The notes: generated by a model not told the origin, from the letters alone. Counted from the first letter of the stretch, positions 17,692-27,765 are shown. The stretch is DNA of 64,000 bases from JBBBNV01 sp037137075 (GCF_037137075.1 NZ_JBBBNV010000004.1:124001-188000), one strand, 5' to 3'. Numbers and translations: made by a program.

Positions 17692-20091
17692 GTGCTTTTT
17701 TCCAAAGCCCGTTGGGACCTGCCTGCTGCGGATGAGAAGCTGGCCGCACAGCTGGCGGAGCAGCACAAGCTGGAGCCGCTGCTTGCCAAGCTTCTTGCCG
17801 TACGCGGCATTACTGACGATGAACAAATTCAAAATTTATTTAGCAGCGGACAGGGTCATTTTTATGATCCTTTTCTGCTTCATGGCATGAAAGAAGCCGT
17901 GGAGCGGATTCAGACCGCCTTGGAGCGAGGCGAAAAGATTCGCGTCTACGGCGACTATGACGCCGACGGCGTGAGCAGCACATCACTGATGCTGATGCTG
18001 CTGGAGCAGCTTGACGCCCACTATGACTATTATATTCCGCACCGGGTTTCCGAGGGCTACGGTCTGAATACAGCGGCCCTTGAGCTGGCGAAGCAGCAAG
18101 GCGTTTCGCTTATCATTACGGTGGATACGGGAATCAGTGCGGTGGAACAGATTGCGTTTGCCGCGCAAATCGGACTTGATGTTATTGTGACGGATCACCA
18201 TGAGCCGCCTGAGCTGCTGCCGGATGCGCTCGCCATTATTAACCCGAAGCAGCCGCTGTGCGAATATCCCTTCAAGCAGCTGGCGGGTGTGGGTGTGGCG
18301 TTTAAGCTGGCGGAGGCCTTGCTCGGACGTTTGCCGGAGGAGCTGGCGGAGTTTGCCGCGATTGGAACAGTTGCCGACTTGATGCCGCTAGTGGATGAGA
18401 ACCGTTCGATTGTCAAGCTCGGCTTGCGCCGGATGCAGGAGACCGAATACCCTGGCATTGAGGCGTTGTTCGAAGTGGCGGGCATTGACTGCGGGGAGGC
18501 GAATTCCACACATGTCGGATTTGCGCTGGCGCCGCGTATTAATGCCGCGGGCCGTCTGGAGCATGCCCGTGAAGCGGTTCAATTGCTTACAACCCCGGAT
18601 CGGGATGAAGCCGGCAGGCTGGCGATAAGTCTGGATCAATTGAACAAGGAGCGGCAGCGAATTGTCGAGGAAACCACGGTTGAAGCACTGAAGCAGCTGG
18701 AAGGGGATCAGAGCCACCGGGTTCTCGTTCTTGCGGGAGAGCAGTGGAACGTGGGTGTTATCGGCATTGTCGCCTCCAAGGTTCTTGAGCGCTATTACCG
18801 CCCTACGCTCATTTTCAGCATTCACCCCGAGACAGGCATGGCCAAAGGCTCGGCCCGTTCCATTGCCGGATTTGATATGTATAAAGCGCTGACGGCCTGC
18901 AGCGATCTGCTGGATCATTTCGGCGGGCACCAGGCTGCAGCCGGGATGACCTTGCACAAGGATCAGTTGCCGCAGCTGCAGGAGCGTCTGGACCTGCTGG
19001 CTGCCGAGTGGATGAACGAGGAGGACTTCATGCCGGTTATTCAAGCGGACGCCGAATGCTTGCTGAGCGAGGTGAATGTCCATTCCATCACGCAGGCTGA
19101 CGGGCTGGCTCCTTACGGCATGGGGAATCCTTCCCCGCGCTTCGTCTTTACCGGGCTGAACATTAGCGAGTCTCGTCTGCTTGGAAAAGAAAAGCAGCAT
19201 CTGAAGCTTGTGCTTGCCGAAGAGGATCAGGAGGGAATGGGCGGCATTGAGGCGCTTGCTTTTGGACGCGGAAGCTTGTCGGATGTCATTTCTCCTACGG
19301 CTCGTATTGATGTGCTGGGGGAGCTTTCTATTAATGAGTGGAACGGGAAACGGAAGCCGCAAATTCTGATTCAGGACCTGCGTGTTACAGAGGTGCAGGT
19401 GTTTGATTGGCGTGGGGCGGCTAACGGCCCTGCGCGAGTAACGGCGGCCGTAGAGCATTTAAGGTCGCTTCCCCAATTCGGCGCATATCCGCTGCATATC
19501 GCGGCGTTTGGGGCGGAGCGGATGCAAGCACTGGCTTCCGCAGGGCAGCATGAAGCTGCGGCCGAGGTGGCTGCTGCTGCGGAGCAATCATCGGCGTACG
19601 ATTTTTCTCAGGCAACGGATATTGCTGTTTTTTCTTTGCCGTCCGCGCTTGCCGAGTTGGAACAGATGCTGGCTTCAGCTTCCCGGGTCCAGCGTATTTA
19701 TGTGCTGTGCCGTGCGGAGGATTCCGCTAACAGCCGATTTCCGTCCGCTTTGCCGGGCCGGGACAGCTTCAAAGCGGTATACGCTCTTTTACGTCAAGTC
19801 GAACAGTGGAAGCAGGAGGACCCGCGCATCATTGACGGCTGTGCCAAAAGATGCAAAATTTCGCCCGCGGCCGTCAGGTTTATCATCGATGTCTTCACGG
19901 AGCTTGGCTTTATTCAACAAGAAAAACTGCACAGCCGTGTTGTCAGCACAGGACAAGCGCCGAAACGGGATTTGGCCGAGGCTTTGCTGTACCAGCAGCT
20001 CGAGCTGCGGCTGGAAGCCGAACGCACATTAATTTATACGACCGGCCAAGAACTGGCCGACTGGTTCAAAGCGCGCCTGCGCCGTTCCTAA
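17692..20091 (+). CDS. recJ: Single-stranded-DNA-specific exonuclease RecJ
   Basis: A 799-aa 5'-3' exonuclease of the DHH family. Motifs: VYGDYDADGVSST (about 86-98), TVDTGIS, VTDHHEP (about 167-173) and the DHHA1 domain with GGHQAAAGM. As in other Firmicutes, a C-terminal extension of about 220 residues follows the E. coli-length core. GTG 17692 has GAGGAGG upstream. It works with RecQ-type helicases in gap and mismatch repair. Same neighbours (secDF upstream, apt downstream) as B. subtilis. Confidence 0.95.
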   Translation: MLFSKARWDLPAADEKLAAQLAEQHKLEPLLAKLLAVRGITDDEQIQNLFSSGQGHFYDPFLLHGMKEAVERIQTALERGEKIRVYGDYDADGVSSTSLMLMLLEQLDAHYDYYIPHRVSEGYGLNTAALELAKQQGVSLIITVDTGISAVEQIAFAAQIGLDVIVTDHHEPPELLPDALAIINPKQPLCEYPFKQLAGVGVAFKLAEALLGRLPEELAEFAAIGTVADLMPLVDENRSIVKLGLRRMQETEYPGIEALFEVAGIDCGEANSTHVGFALAPRINAAGRLEHAREAVQLLTTPDRDEAGRLAISLDQLNKERQRIVEETTVEALKQLEGDQSHRVLVLAGEQWNVGVIGIVASKVLERYYRPTLIFSIHPETGMAKGSARSIAGFDMYKALTACSDLLDHFGGHQAAAGMTLHKDQLPQLQERLDLLAAEWMNEEDFMPVIQADAECLLSEVNVHSITQADGLAPYGMGNPSPRFVFTGLNISESRLLGKEKQHLKLVLAEEDQEGMGGIEALAFGRGSLSDVISPTARIDVLGELSINEWNGKRKPQILIQDLRVTEVQVFDWRGAANGPARVTAAVEHLRSLPQFGAYPLHIAAFGAERMQALASAGQHEAAAEVAAAAEQSSAYDFSQATDIAVFSLPSALAELEQMLASASRVQRIYVLCRAEDSANSRFPSALPGRDSFKAVYALLRQVEQWKQEDPRIIDGCAKRCKISPAAVRFIIDVFTELGFIQQEKLHSRVVSTGQAPKRDLAEALLYQQLELRLEAERTLIYTTGQELADWFKARLRRS

Positions 20092-20132
20092 GGAAACGGA
20101 TCGCTGCTATTATTTTAGGAGGTTTTTTTACG

Positions 20133-20645
20133 ATGGATTTTAAAGAGCATATTCGGGTTATTCTGGATTACCCGCAGCCGGGCATCCGGTTTAAAGACAT
20201 TACAACACTGCTGAACAACGGTCCGGTGTACAAGGCGGCTATCGAACAAATCGCCGAGCTGGTTAAGGATTTGCAAATCGATGTCATTGCAGGCCCGGAG
20301 GCGAGAGGCTTCGTTATCGGCGCGCCGCTGGCGTACCATCTCGGGATCGGCTTTGTGCCAATCCGCAAAAGCGGCAAGCTGCCGGGAGAAACCATTGAGG
20401 TTGATTACGATTTGGAATACGGCAAGGACAAGCTGGCGATTCACAAGGACGCCATCCTGCCCGGCCAGCGCGTGTTAATTGCAGACGACCTGCTCGCTAC
20501 CGGCGGCACGATCGGCTCCTGCCAGCGTCTGGTGAAGCAGCTCGGCGGCGAGGTCGCCGGAGCGGCGTTTCTGATTGAACTGACGTATTTGGACGGCCGG
20601 GCGAAGCTGGACGGCGTACCCGTGAAGACGCTCATTCAATATTAA
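20133..20645 (+). CDS. apt: Adenine phosphoribosyltransferase
   Basis: A 170-aa purine salvage enzyme making AMP from adenine and PRPP. Family motifs: DYPQPGIRFKDITTLL (12-27), AGPEARGF (53-60) and the PRPP loop VLIADDLLATGGT (114-126). TTAGGAGG precedes ATG 20133; upstream in-frame codons overlap recJ and are not used. Confidence 0.96.
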   Translation: MDFKEHIRVILDYPQPGIRFKDITTLLNNGPVYKAAIEQIAELVKDLQIDVIAGPEARGFVIGAPLAYHLGIGFVPIRKSGKLPGETIEVDYDLEYGKDKLAIHKDAILPGQRVLIADDLLATGGTIGSCQRLVKQLGGEVAGAAFLIELTYLDGRAKLDGVPVKTLIQY

Positions 20646-20669
20646 TTTGTTCCAACGCATCTGATTTAC

Positions 20670-20717
20670 GACAGCCCGCTTGCGAAAAAGCCCGATCTTT
20701 CGCGAAAGCGGGCTGTC
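20670..20717 (+). terminator. Long hairpin after apt
   Basis: GACAGCCCGCTT (20670-20681) pairs perfectly with AAGCGGGCTGTC, with an inner six-base-pair stem GCGAAA/TTTCGC. No T-run follows, so termination efficiency is doubtful. Confidence 0.45.
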
Positions 20718-20721
20718 CTTG

Positions 20722-20751
20722 TTGACGAAAGCGCTTTGGCAAAGGCATAAT
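20722..20751 (+). promoter_or_regulatory. Promoter of relA
   Basis: TTGACG (20722-20727), 18 bases, CATAAT (20746-20751), leaving an untranslated leader of about 75 bases before relA. Confidence 0.6.
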
Positions 20752-20833
20752 AGTAGAAATGAGTATCTCTTCAGGAAATTGGGGCTGCTGTCAGAAGCCC
20801 GACTGAGGATGGTGGAGGAAAGGTAAAGAAGCC

Positions 20834-23017
20834 ATGGGTATAGAGCAGCTATTGGAAAAGGCAGCAGCATATTTGAGAGAGCAGGATTTGCATAAAATCA
20901 AAGAAGCCTATGAATTTGCCGATCAAGCTCACCATGGACAGGTGCGCAAATCCGGTGAACCATATATTTTACACCCGCTGGCAGTGGCTGATATTTTGGT
21001 CAACATGCAGATGGATGTAACGTCGGTTATCGCTGCTTTGCTTCATGATGTTGTGGAGGATACAACGGTGTCGCTTGAAACGGTGCATGCGCGGTTCGGA
21101 CCGACCTGTGCGATGCTCGTGGACGGACTCACGAAGCTGGAGAAAATTAAATTCAAGTCCAAGGAAGAACAGCAGAACGAGAACTACCGCAAAATGTTTG
21201 TAGCGATGGCCCAGGACATTCGGGTAATCCTGATTAAGCTGGCGGATCGGCTGCACAACATGCGGACGCTCAAGTTTCAATCGGAAGAGGCGCAGCGCCG
21301 GATAGCGGACGAAACGCTCGAAATTTTTTGCCCGATCGCGCACCGCCTCGGGATTTCAACGATCAAATGGGAGATGGAGGACATCGCCCTTCGGTATTTG
21401 AACCCGCAGCAGTATTACCGGATTGTGAACCTGATGCAGAAAAAGCGGACGGAGCGGGAGCAGTTTATTCAAGAGGTGGTCGGCACGATTCGCAGGAAGC
21501 TGGAGGAGATGGGCATAGAGGGCGATATTTCGGGGCGTCCGAAGCACATTTACAGCATTTACAAAAAAATGGCCAGCCGCAACAAGCAATTTAATGAGAT
21601 TTACGATTTGCTGGCGATTCGCGTCATTGTAGACAATATCAAGGACTGCTACGCTTCGCTCGGCATTATCCATACGCTTTGGAAGCCGATGCCGGGCCGG
21701 TTCAAGGACTATATCGCCATGCCGAAGCCGAATATGTATCAATCCCTGCATACGACCGTCATCGGGCCGAGCGGAGAGCCGCTGGAGGTACAGATCCGCA
21801 CCTGGGAGATGCACCGGACCTCGGAGTTCGGGATCGCCGCTCACTGGGCCTACAAGGAAGGCAGTTCTGTGCCGAACGGCAACTTTGGGGAGAAAATTAC
21901 GCTGTTCCGCGAAATTTTGGAGCTTCAGCAGGAAACAAACGATGCGGCCGAGTTCATGGAATCGCTGAAAATGGACTTCTTCTCTGATCTCGTCTTTGTT
22001 TTTACGCCAAAGGGCGAGGTGTTTGAGCTGCCGGCCGGCTCCGTTCCGCTGGATTTTGCATACCGCGTCCACACTGAGATTGGCAACCGCACGATCGGGG
22101 CCAAGGTAAACAGCCGGATAGTGCCGCTGGATCATAAGCTCAAAACCGGGGACATTGTTGAAATATTGACTTCTAAGCATTCCTATGGTCCTAGTCAGGA
22201 TTGGCTCAAAATCGCGCAATCCTCTCATGCCCGCACCAAAATCCGCCAATGGTTCAAAAAAGAACGGCGAGATGAGAACGTCCAAAAGGGCCGTGATCTG
22301 ATTGAGCGGGAGCTGAAGCGTCTTGCTTATGATGTGCCGGGCCTGATGAGTGACGATAAGATGCTGGAAGCTGCGAAGAAGTACAATTTCAACGACATAG
22401 AGGACATGCTGTCGGCGGTCGGCTTCGGCGGAATCACTGCGGCGCAAATTTGCACCAAATTAACAGAGAAGCTGCGGAAGGAATCGGAAGAAGCGGCGGC
22501 GAATGCACTGGAGCTGACGAATGAGGTCAAAGAGGTCAAGGTGCCTTCCAGTGAACGGAAAAGCCGCCCGACTCATGGCGTGCGCGTCAAAGGGGTGGAC
22601 AATGTGCTTGTCCGCTTCGCCCGATGCTGCAATCCGGTGCCGGGCGATGACATCGTCGGCTATATTACCCGGGGACGCGGCGTATCGGTTCACCGGCTGA
22701 GCTGTACCAATATTCCGGCGGCCGACGGGGAAGAGCGGATGATTGAGGTGGAGTGGGAATCCGCGGTGGAAGCGAGCTACCATGTGGAGATTGAGATTAC
22801 GGGCCATGATCGGCGTGGGCTGCTCAATGAGGTGCTTCAAGCAGTATCGGAGAGCAAAACGACCATTTCGGCGGTTTCCGGCCGTTCCGACAAAAACAAA
22901 ATGGTGCTCATCCATATGACCATCTTGATACGCAACCTGGAGCATCTGCAGTCTGTGGTGGAGAAAATTAAACGCGTGAAGGACATCTATTCGGTTCAGC
23001 GTATTATGCAAACCTAA
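20834..23017 (+). CDS. relA: Bifunctional (p)ppGpp synthetase/hydrolase Rel
   Basis: A 727-aa long RelA/SpoT homologue. Order of domains: HD hydrolase (about 40-190, HHGQVRKSGEPYILHP and LLHDVVEDT intact, so hydrolase is probably active), synthetase (about 230-350, GRPKHIYSIYKKM and YQSLHTTV), TGS (about 388-450, VFVFTPKGEVFELP), the zinc-finger/helical part (CCNPVPGDDIVGY) and C-terminal ACT (from about 655). It makes alarmone on uncharged tRNA at the ribosome. The gene has its own promoter and lies between apt and dtd as in B. subtilis. Confidence 0.96.
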   Translation: MGIEQLLEKAAAYLREQDLHKIKEAYEFADQAHHGQVRKSGEPYILHPLAVADILVNMQMDVTSVIAALLHDVVEDTTVSLETVHARFGPTCAMLVDGLTKLEKIKFKSKEEQQNENYRKMFVAMAQDIRVILIKLADRLHNMRTLKFQSEEAQRRIADETLEIFCPIAHRLGISTIKWEMEDIALRYLNPQQYYRIVNLMQKKRTEREQFIQEVVGTIRRKLEEMGIEGDISGRPKHIYSIYKKMASRNKQFNEIYDLLAIRVIVDNIKDCYASLGIIHTLWKPMPGRFKDYIAMPKPNMYQSLHTTVIGPSGEPLEVQIRTWEMHRTSEFGIAAHWAYKEGSSVPNGNFGEKITLFREILELQQETNDAAEFMESLKMDFFSDLVFVFTPKGEVFELPAGSVPLDFAYRVHTEIGNRTIGAKVNSRIVPLDHKLKTGDIVEILTSKHSYGPSQDWLKIAQSSHARTKIRQWFKKERRDENVQKGRDLIERELKRLAYDVPGLMSDDKMLEAAKKYNFNDIEDMLSAVGFGGITAAQICTKLTEKLRKESEEAAANALELTNEVKEVKVPSSERKSRPTHGVRVKGVDNVLVRFARCCNPVPGDDIVGYITRGRGVSVHRLSCTNIPAADGEERMIEVEWESAVEASYHVEIEITGHDRRGLLNEVLQAVSESKTTISAVSGRSDKNKMVLIHMTILIRNLEHLQSVVEKIKRVKDIYSVQRIMQT

Positions 23018-23177
23018 TCCGGGCTTTCGTCCGCATGCTTTTTGCGCCAAACGCGCGGGAAGAAGCGGCGAACGAAACGATGGAAGCTGCAGCGGCTGAG
23101 GCTGAACGGGATGGGAACAGGCCATCCAGGCTGCGGTGCTTTTTTGCGATTGACCTGTAAGGAGGACCAGCAATACG

Positions 23178-23618
23178 GTGAGAGTTATTGTACAACGCTG
23201 CAAGGAAGCGCGCGTGACCGTAAACGGTGAAGTAATCGGCCAAATCGGACAAGGGCTTATGCTGCTGGTTGGTGTGACCCATGAGGATACGGAAGCGGAT
23301 GCGAAGTATTTGGCGGATAAAATCGCGGGGCTGCGCATTTTCGAGGACGAGGACGGTAAAATGAACCAGTCCGTGGCGGAAACCGGCGGTGAAATATTGT
23401 CGGTTTCCCAGTTTACGCTGTATGGCGATTGCCGTAAGGGGCGCCGTCCGAACTTTATGGCTGCAGCCCGGCCGGAGCTGGCTCAGCCGCTCTACGAGCG
23501 GTTTAACGAGCTGCTGCGGGAGCACGGGCTGCATGTGGAAACAGGCTCCTTCGGCGCCATGATGGACGTGAGCCTTGTCAATTGGGGCCCTGTCACCTTA
23601 CTTGTAGACAGCAACTAA
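23178..23618 (+). CDS. dtd: D-aminoacyl-tRNA deacylase
   Basis: A 146-aa enzyme that removes D-amino acids (and glycine from tRNA-Ala) from mischarged tRNA. Motifs SQFTLYGD and NWGPVTLL (the GP cis-dipeptide selecting chirality) are present. It starts at GTG 23178 with AGGAGGA upstream. The 160 bases after relA contain a weak branched hairpin ending in six T (about 23085-23147), possibly a partial terminator. Confidence 0.94.
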   Translation: MRVIVQRCKEARVTVNGEVIGQIGQGLMLLVGVTHEDTEADAKYLADKIAGLRIFEDEDGKMNQSVAETGGEILSVSQFTLYGDCRKGRRPNFMAAARPELAQPLYERFNELLREHGLHVETGSFGAMMDVSLVNWGPVTLLVDSN

Positions 23619-23621
23619 AAT

Positions 23622-23677
23622 GAAGCAGCGCCGGGCATGGAAGCAGATACTGTGCCGAGGCGGCTGCTTCTTCTTTG
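23622..23677 (+). terminator. Terminator after dtd
   Basis: GAAGCAGCGCC pairs with GGCGGCTGCTTC (one bulge), followed by TTCTTT. Confidence 0.65.
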
Positions 23678-23796
23678 TGTGAGCATGAGCTTCCTGCCGC
23701 CAGCGCGCGGACGGATATTTTTTCCCCTGGCGGGTATCCTAGTAAAAAGGTTCTTTGGGAACAAATTCAGGATCGGACTAGGAGAAGATACCCTGC

Positions 23797-23973
23797 ATGA
23801 GACAATCCGTAAGGGAACAACAGCTGCAGCAGACCGTTCACCGGTTTATGCACACCGGCCCGCAAGAGGCACTGCAAAGCGGAAGAGAAGAAAATACGCC
23901 CGGAACAGCGCCGGCAATGTCGAGTCAAAACCGGTTTTGTCAACAAAGCCGGAATTATGGTAAACTGACCTAG
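23797..23973 (+). CDS. Small hydrophilic reading frame, uncertain
   Basis: An open frame of 58 codons (begins MRQSVREQQLQQTVHRF) with GGAGAAG about 11 bases before the ATG, in the otherwise empty 404 bases between dtd and hemZ. It is rich in Gln, Arg and Asn, without a motif I recognise. Its end overlaps the predicted hemZ promoter. It may be chance. Confidence 0.25.
   Translation: MRQSVREQQLQQTVHRFMHTGPQEALQSGREENTPGTAPAMSSQNRFCQQSRNYGKLT
23937..23966 (+). promoter_or_regulatory. Promoter of hemZ
   Basis: TTGTCA (23937-23942), 18 bases, TAAACT (23961-23966) with an extended TGG just before the -10. Confidence 0.55.
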
Positions 23974-24022
23974 ATTGGCTTACGGATTTTCCGCAAAGCC
24001 CGTTTGGGGAGGGTAAAAGAAA

Positions 24023-25585
24023 TTGAACATCGTGCTGTACAAACACGGCTTTGACGATTATCAGACCGAAATCACCCATCTTCTGAAGCTGTTTTTTGAA
24101 CAGGTGCATTATGTGCCGGAAGACGAAGCAGTGGAGGGGGATTTTATTTTAACTTTGCGCGTAAAAGCGGAAGCGGCCAAGCCCGGAGCGGAGCAGGAGG
24201 CCTTGGTGGAAACGGGGTTTTACGCGTTTGGCAGCGAACCGGAATCCGGCTGGGCGCACGCGGTAACCCGGCTGCTGCCGGCCCCGTCGGAGGGCTCAGA
24301 CGAACGCAGGCGGCTGTTAAAACGCGTACTGCTATCAGCAATGCTGCAAACATTGCAGGAGGCGACCGGCCTGGAGCAGCCGTGGGGCACCCTGACAGGG
24401 GTTCGTCCGACCAAGCTGATGCACAATATGCTGTTGAAGCAGGGCCGGGAACGGAGCATGCAGGTGCTGCGGGACGACTACCTGCTGAAGGAGGACAAGG
24501 TGCGGCTGCTGACGGACGTTGCCGAGCGGCAGCTGCGCGTTATCCCGGATTTATTCCGGCTGGACCGGGAAGTAAGCATTTATATCGGCATTCCGTTCTG
24601 CCCGACCAAGTGTGCTTATTGCACGTTCCCGGCTTACGACATCCGCGGCAATAACGGGTCGGTAGAGGCCTTTTTGGAAGGGCTTCATTATGAAATTCGG
24701 GCTATGGGCGAGTGGATGCGGAGCAACGGGATGGGCATTACGACCATTTATTGGGGCGGAGGGACCCCCACGAGCATCACCGCAGAGCAGATGGATGCGC
24801 TGTTTGTGACCATGCACGAGTATTTCCCGGCGATGGATCGGGTCCGGGAGCTGACCGTGGAGGCCGGACGCCCGGATACGATCACCGAGGACAAAATCCG
24901 CGTCATGCAGAAATGGAACGTAGACCGCATCAGCATTAATCCCCAGAGCTTCACACAGCAAACGCTGGATGCGATTGGACGGCACCATACCGTGGAAGAG
25001 ACGATCGAGAAGTTCAAGCTGGCCCGGAGTATGGGCTTGAACAATATCAACATGGACCTCATCATCGGTTTGCCGAATGAAGGCATGAAGGAATTTGAGC
25101 ATACCCTGGCTGAAACGGAAAAACTGCTGCCCGAGTCCCTGACGGTACACACCTTGTCCTTCAAGCGCGCCTCGAAAATGACCAAAAACCGGGATAGCTA
25201 TGAAGTCGCGGAGCGGGACGAGGTGCAGGAGATGATGGATACGGCGATCCGGTGGACGGAAGCGCACGGATACGTGCCTTACTATCTGTACCGGCAAAAA
25301 AACATTCTCGGCAATCTTGAAAATGTCGGCTACTCTTTTGAGGGACAAGAAAGCTTGTACAATATCCTCATGATGGAGGAGCGCCAGACGATTATCGGGC
25401 TGGGCTGCGGAGCGGTCAGCAAAATTTTGTTCCCGCTGGGAGACAAGCCGGACGGGGAACCGCAGCGGCTGGAGCGTTTTCCGAATCCGAAAGAGCCGGG
25501 TGTATATAACCAAGCCTATAAGGAGTACATTGACAAAAAAATAAAGCTGCTGGATGAAGCGTACGCAGTTGAAACCATATTGTGA
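24023..25585 (+). CDS. hemZ: HemZ-type radical SAM protein (coproporphyrinogen dehydrogenase family)
   Basis: A 520-aa radical SAM enzyme. The iron-sulfur motif CPTKCAYC has Cys193, Cys197 and Cys200; YWGGGTPTS and SINPQSF follow, as in HemN/HemZ/HemW proteins. An N-terminal extension of about 180 residues before the radical SAM core is typical of HemZ. TTG 24023 follows GGGGAGGG at nine bases. HemZ is linked to oxygen-independent haem synthesis in Bacillus, but the exact reaction is not firmly established. Confidence 0.88.
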   Translation: MNIVLYKHGFDDYQTEITHLLKLFFEQVHYVPEDEAVEGDFILTLRVKAEAAKPGAEQEALVETGFYAFGSEPESGWAHAVTRLLPAPSEGSDERRRLLKRVLLSAMLQTLQEATGLEQPWGTLTGVRPTKLMHNMLLKQGRERSMQVLRDDYLLKEDKVRLLTDVAERQLRVIPDLFRLDREVSIYIGIPFCPTKCAYCTFPAYDIRGNNGSVEAFLEGLHYEIRAMGEWMRSNGMGITTIYWGGGTPTSITAEQMDALFVTMHEYFPAMDRVRELTVEAGRPDTITEDKIRVMQKWNVDRISINPQSFTQQTLDAIGRHHTVEETIEKFKLARSMGLNNINMDLIIGLPNEGMKEFEHTLAETEKLLPESLTVHTLSFKRASKMTKNRDSYEVAERDEVQEMMDTAIRWTEAHGYVPYYLYRQKNILGNLENVGYSFEGQESLYNILMMEERQTIIGLGCGAVSKILFPLGDKPDGEPQRLERFPNPKEPGVYNQAYKEYIDKKIKLLDEAYAVETIL

Positions 25586-25626
25586 TTTATTTCGTATAAT
25601 CAATAGTTAAGGTGATTATGTAGATT

Positions 25627-27630
25627 ATGGGAGAGAAAAGGGGAAACATGGCTAAGAAGAAAACGCTTGTCCAATTACTCGTTGTTCTTGTTGTCGCTTT
25701 AGCGGCCGGCGCTGGGGGATGGTGGCTCAGAGGCTACAGCAGCGGCCTGAAAATCGGCTTGACCAAGCCCCCGCAGCAGACGCAGCAGCAGGTGCTGACA
25801 CCAGTTGAAACCACTGCAAATGTAAAAGAAGCTTACGACGTCATCGTCGTCGGAACGGACCCGGAAGGGGTGGCGGCAGCCGTATCCGCTGCACGCAACG
25901 GAATGTCCACGCTGCTCATCGACAGTCATGACCGAAGCATTCTTGGCGGCCTGATGACGGTCGGCTGGCTGAACAGCCTGGATCATAACTATGACCGGGA
26001 GAAAAAATCACTGCTGCCGGGGCAAAAAGAAGAATTGCTGAATAAAGGGATTTTCTCTGAATGGTATGACAAGGTGGAAGGCGACTCGTTTGACATCACG
26101 ACTGCCGCCAATGCTTTCTACAGTCTGGTCCATCAAGAGAAAAATATCGATCTCGTGCTGAAAGCGAAGCAGATCGATCCCGTGGTTACGGCAGCAGGCG
26201 GCAGCCAGGCGAGCCGCATTGAAGGCATTAATGTCGTGACCGCTGACGGCAAAACAATGAAAATTTCCGCCAAAACCGTCATTGATGCGACACAGGATGG
26301 CGACATTGCCGCAGCCAGCGGTGTGCCGTACACGTTCGGGCGCGAGGATCTGGGCGACAAGAAATCGCGGATGGCGGTAACACTAGTGTTCCGTCTCAAG
26401 AATGTAACCCCGGAGGTTTGGCAGCAGGTCATCAAGCGGATGAATGATGACGGCGACCCGGGAACAGGAGCCAACCAGTTTAGCGCATGGGGCTACGGGG
26501 AGATGCAGAAGTATCCTGCGGTGGATAAAGAACGTGTCAAGATGCGCGGTCTGAACATTGGACGCCAGAATGATAACACCATGCTGATAAATGCGTTGCA
26601 AATATTCGGTATTGACGGAACGGATGCCGCCTCCAGGCAGAGTGCCTTTGAAATCGGCAAAAAAGAGCTTCCGCATGTAATCGATTACATGAAAAAGCTG
26701 TATCCTGAATTTGCGGGTCTGGAGCTGGATGATACCGCTCCCGAGCTGTATGTGCGCGAAACGCGGCATATTCAGGGCGAATACCGCTTGACGATGATTG
26801 ACCTGCTGGAAAACCGCGATCAGTGGGACCGCATCGGCTTCGGCTCCTACCCGGTTGATATTCAGCGTATCAGCCCTGCCGATAACGGCGCGGTTGTGAT
26901 GCAGCCGACCAAATACGCGGTGCCGCTGCGCAGCATTGTGCCGCTTAAGGTCGATGGCCTGCTTGTCGTGGGCAAGGCTGCAAGCTTTGATACGCTCCCG
27001 CATGGCAGCGCACGGGTAATTCCGGTCGGTATGGCTGCCGGACAAGCTGCCGGCGCCGCTGCGAAGCTTGTGCAGGAAAAGAACATGACGTTCCGCGAGC
27101 TGACCGCATCCAAGGCGGATGTGGAGCTTCTGCAGAAGCGTTTGAATGAACAAGGCATGGTGCTTGAGCCGTATACGGTCAAGCCGCAGCCGTATATGCA
27201 GCATAAAGCGTATGAAGGCTTGAAGGCTGTCGTCTCCATGGGCCTGGTTATCGGCGGATATAACAATGACTTCCAGTACGAAGAGCCTTCCAATGTGAAG
27301 CGGATGGAAAATCTGCTGAACGGCACCCGCAAGGTTCATGCGGCAACAGGCAAGCTGCCGGGTGATCCGGCTGAAGCCGGCAAAGCATTGAATCTGAGCG
27401 AGGATGCGAAAAAGACGCCGCCGCTGACGCTGGAGCAGGCAGCATTTATGATAACGACAACACTTGGCTGGAATACACCTGCCGGGCAGGCTGTCAGCGA
27501 GCTGGAGCAAAAAGGATTTTTGACCAACGCCACCGTGGACGGAATTGCAGATAAACAAAAGCTGTTGAACAGCGATACGTACATGCTGCTTAAGGATTTA
27601 ACGGATGCGGTCAAAGGGCAGTCCAAGTAA
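25627..27630 (+). CDS. Exported or membrane-anchored FAD-dependent oxidoreductase
   Basis: A 667-aa protein. A basic N-terminus and hydrophobic segment (about 12-32) indicate a signal anchor, followed by a Pro/Gln-rich linker. The FAD-binding Rossmann region begins at YDVIVVGTDPEGVAAAVSAA, where the usual GxGxxG reads GTDPEG, lacking the middle glycine. GGLMTVG and the C-terminal FAD segment GLLVVGKAAS...HGSARVIPVGMAAGQAAG match the FAD_oxidored family. The last 120 residues may hold a degenerate SLH-like wall-binding region (LTLEQAAFMITTTLGW); this is inference. The start at 25627 has AGGTGAT upstream; ATG 25648 with AAGGGGA is an alternative. Substrate unknown. Confidence 0.75.
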   Translation: MGEKRGNMAKKKTLVQLLVVLVVALAAGAGGWWLRGYSSGLKIGLTKPPQQTQQQVLTPVETTANVKEAYDVIVVGTDPEGVAAAVSAARNGMSTLLIDSHDRSILGGLMTVGWLNSLDHNYDREKKSLLPGQKEELLNKGIFSEWYDKVEGDSFDITTAANAFYSLVHQEKNIDLVLKAKQIDPVVTAAGGSQASRIEGINVVTADGKTMKISAKTVIDATQDGDIAAASGVPYTFGREDLGDKKSRMAVTLVFRLKNVTPEVWQQVIKRMNDDGDPGTGANQFSAWGYGEMQKYPAVDKERVKMRGLNIGRQNDNTMLINALQIFGIDGTDAASRQSAFEIGKKELPHVIDYMKKLYPEFAGLELDDTAPELYVRETRHIQGEYRLTMIDLLENRDQWDRIGFGSYPVDIQRISPADNGAVVMQPTKYAVPLRSIVPLKVDGLLVVGKAASFDTLPHGSARVIPVGMAAGQAAGAAAKLVQEKNMTFRELTASKADVELLQKRLNEQGMVLEPYTVKPQPYMQHKAYEGLKAVVSMGLVIGGYNNDFQYEEPSNVKRMENLLNGTRKVHAATGKLPGDPAEAGKALNLSEDAKKTPPLTLEQAAFMITTTLGWNTPAGQAVSELEQKGFLTNATVDGIADKQKLLNSDTYMLLKDLTDAVKGQSK

Positions 27631-27765
27631 AAAGCCGCGGGTGCGGGAGGTGTGCAGTTATTCAATCCTGCATTTGTAATACAACTGTAATGCACCCATC
27701 ACGTCGGCTTAATGTCGGGGAGATATAATAAATTCGACCCCCTTTTTAAATATAAACTCCTTGAG

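Noticed and set aside
23637..23796. Open frame from 23637 after dtd
   Set aside because: It starts in the dtd terminator and has no binding site or recognisable sequence.
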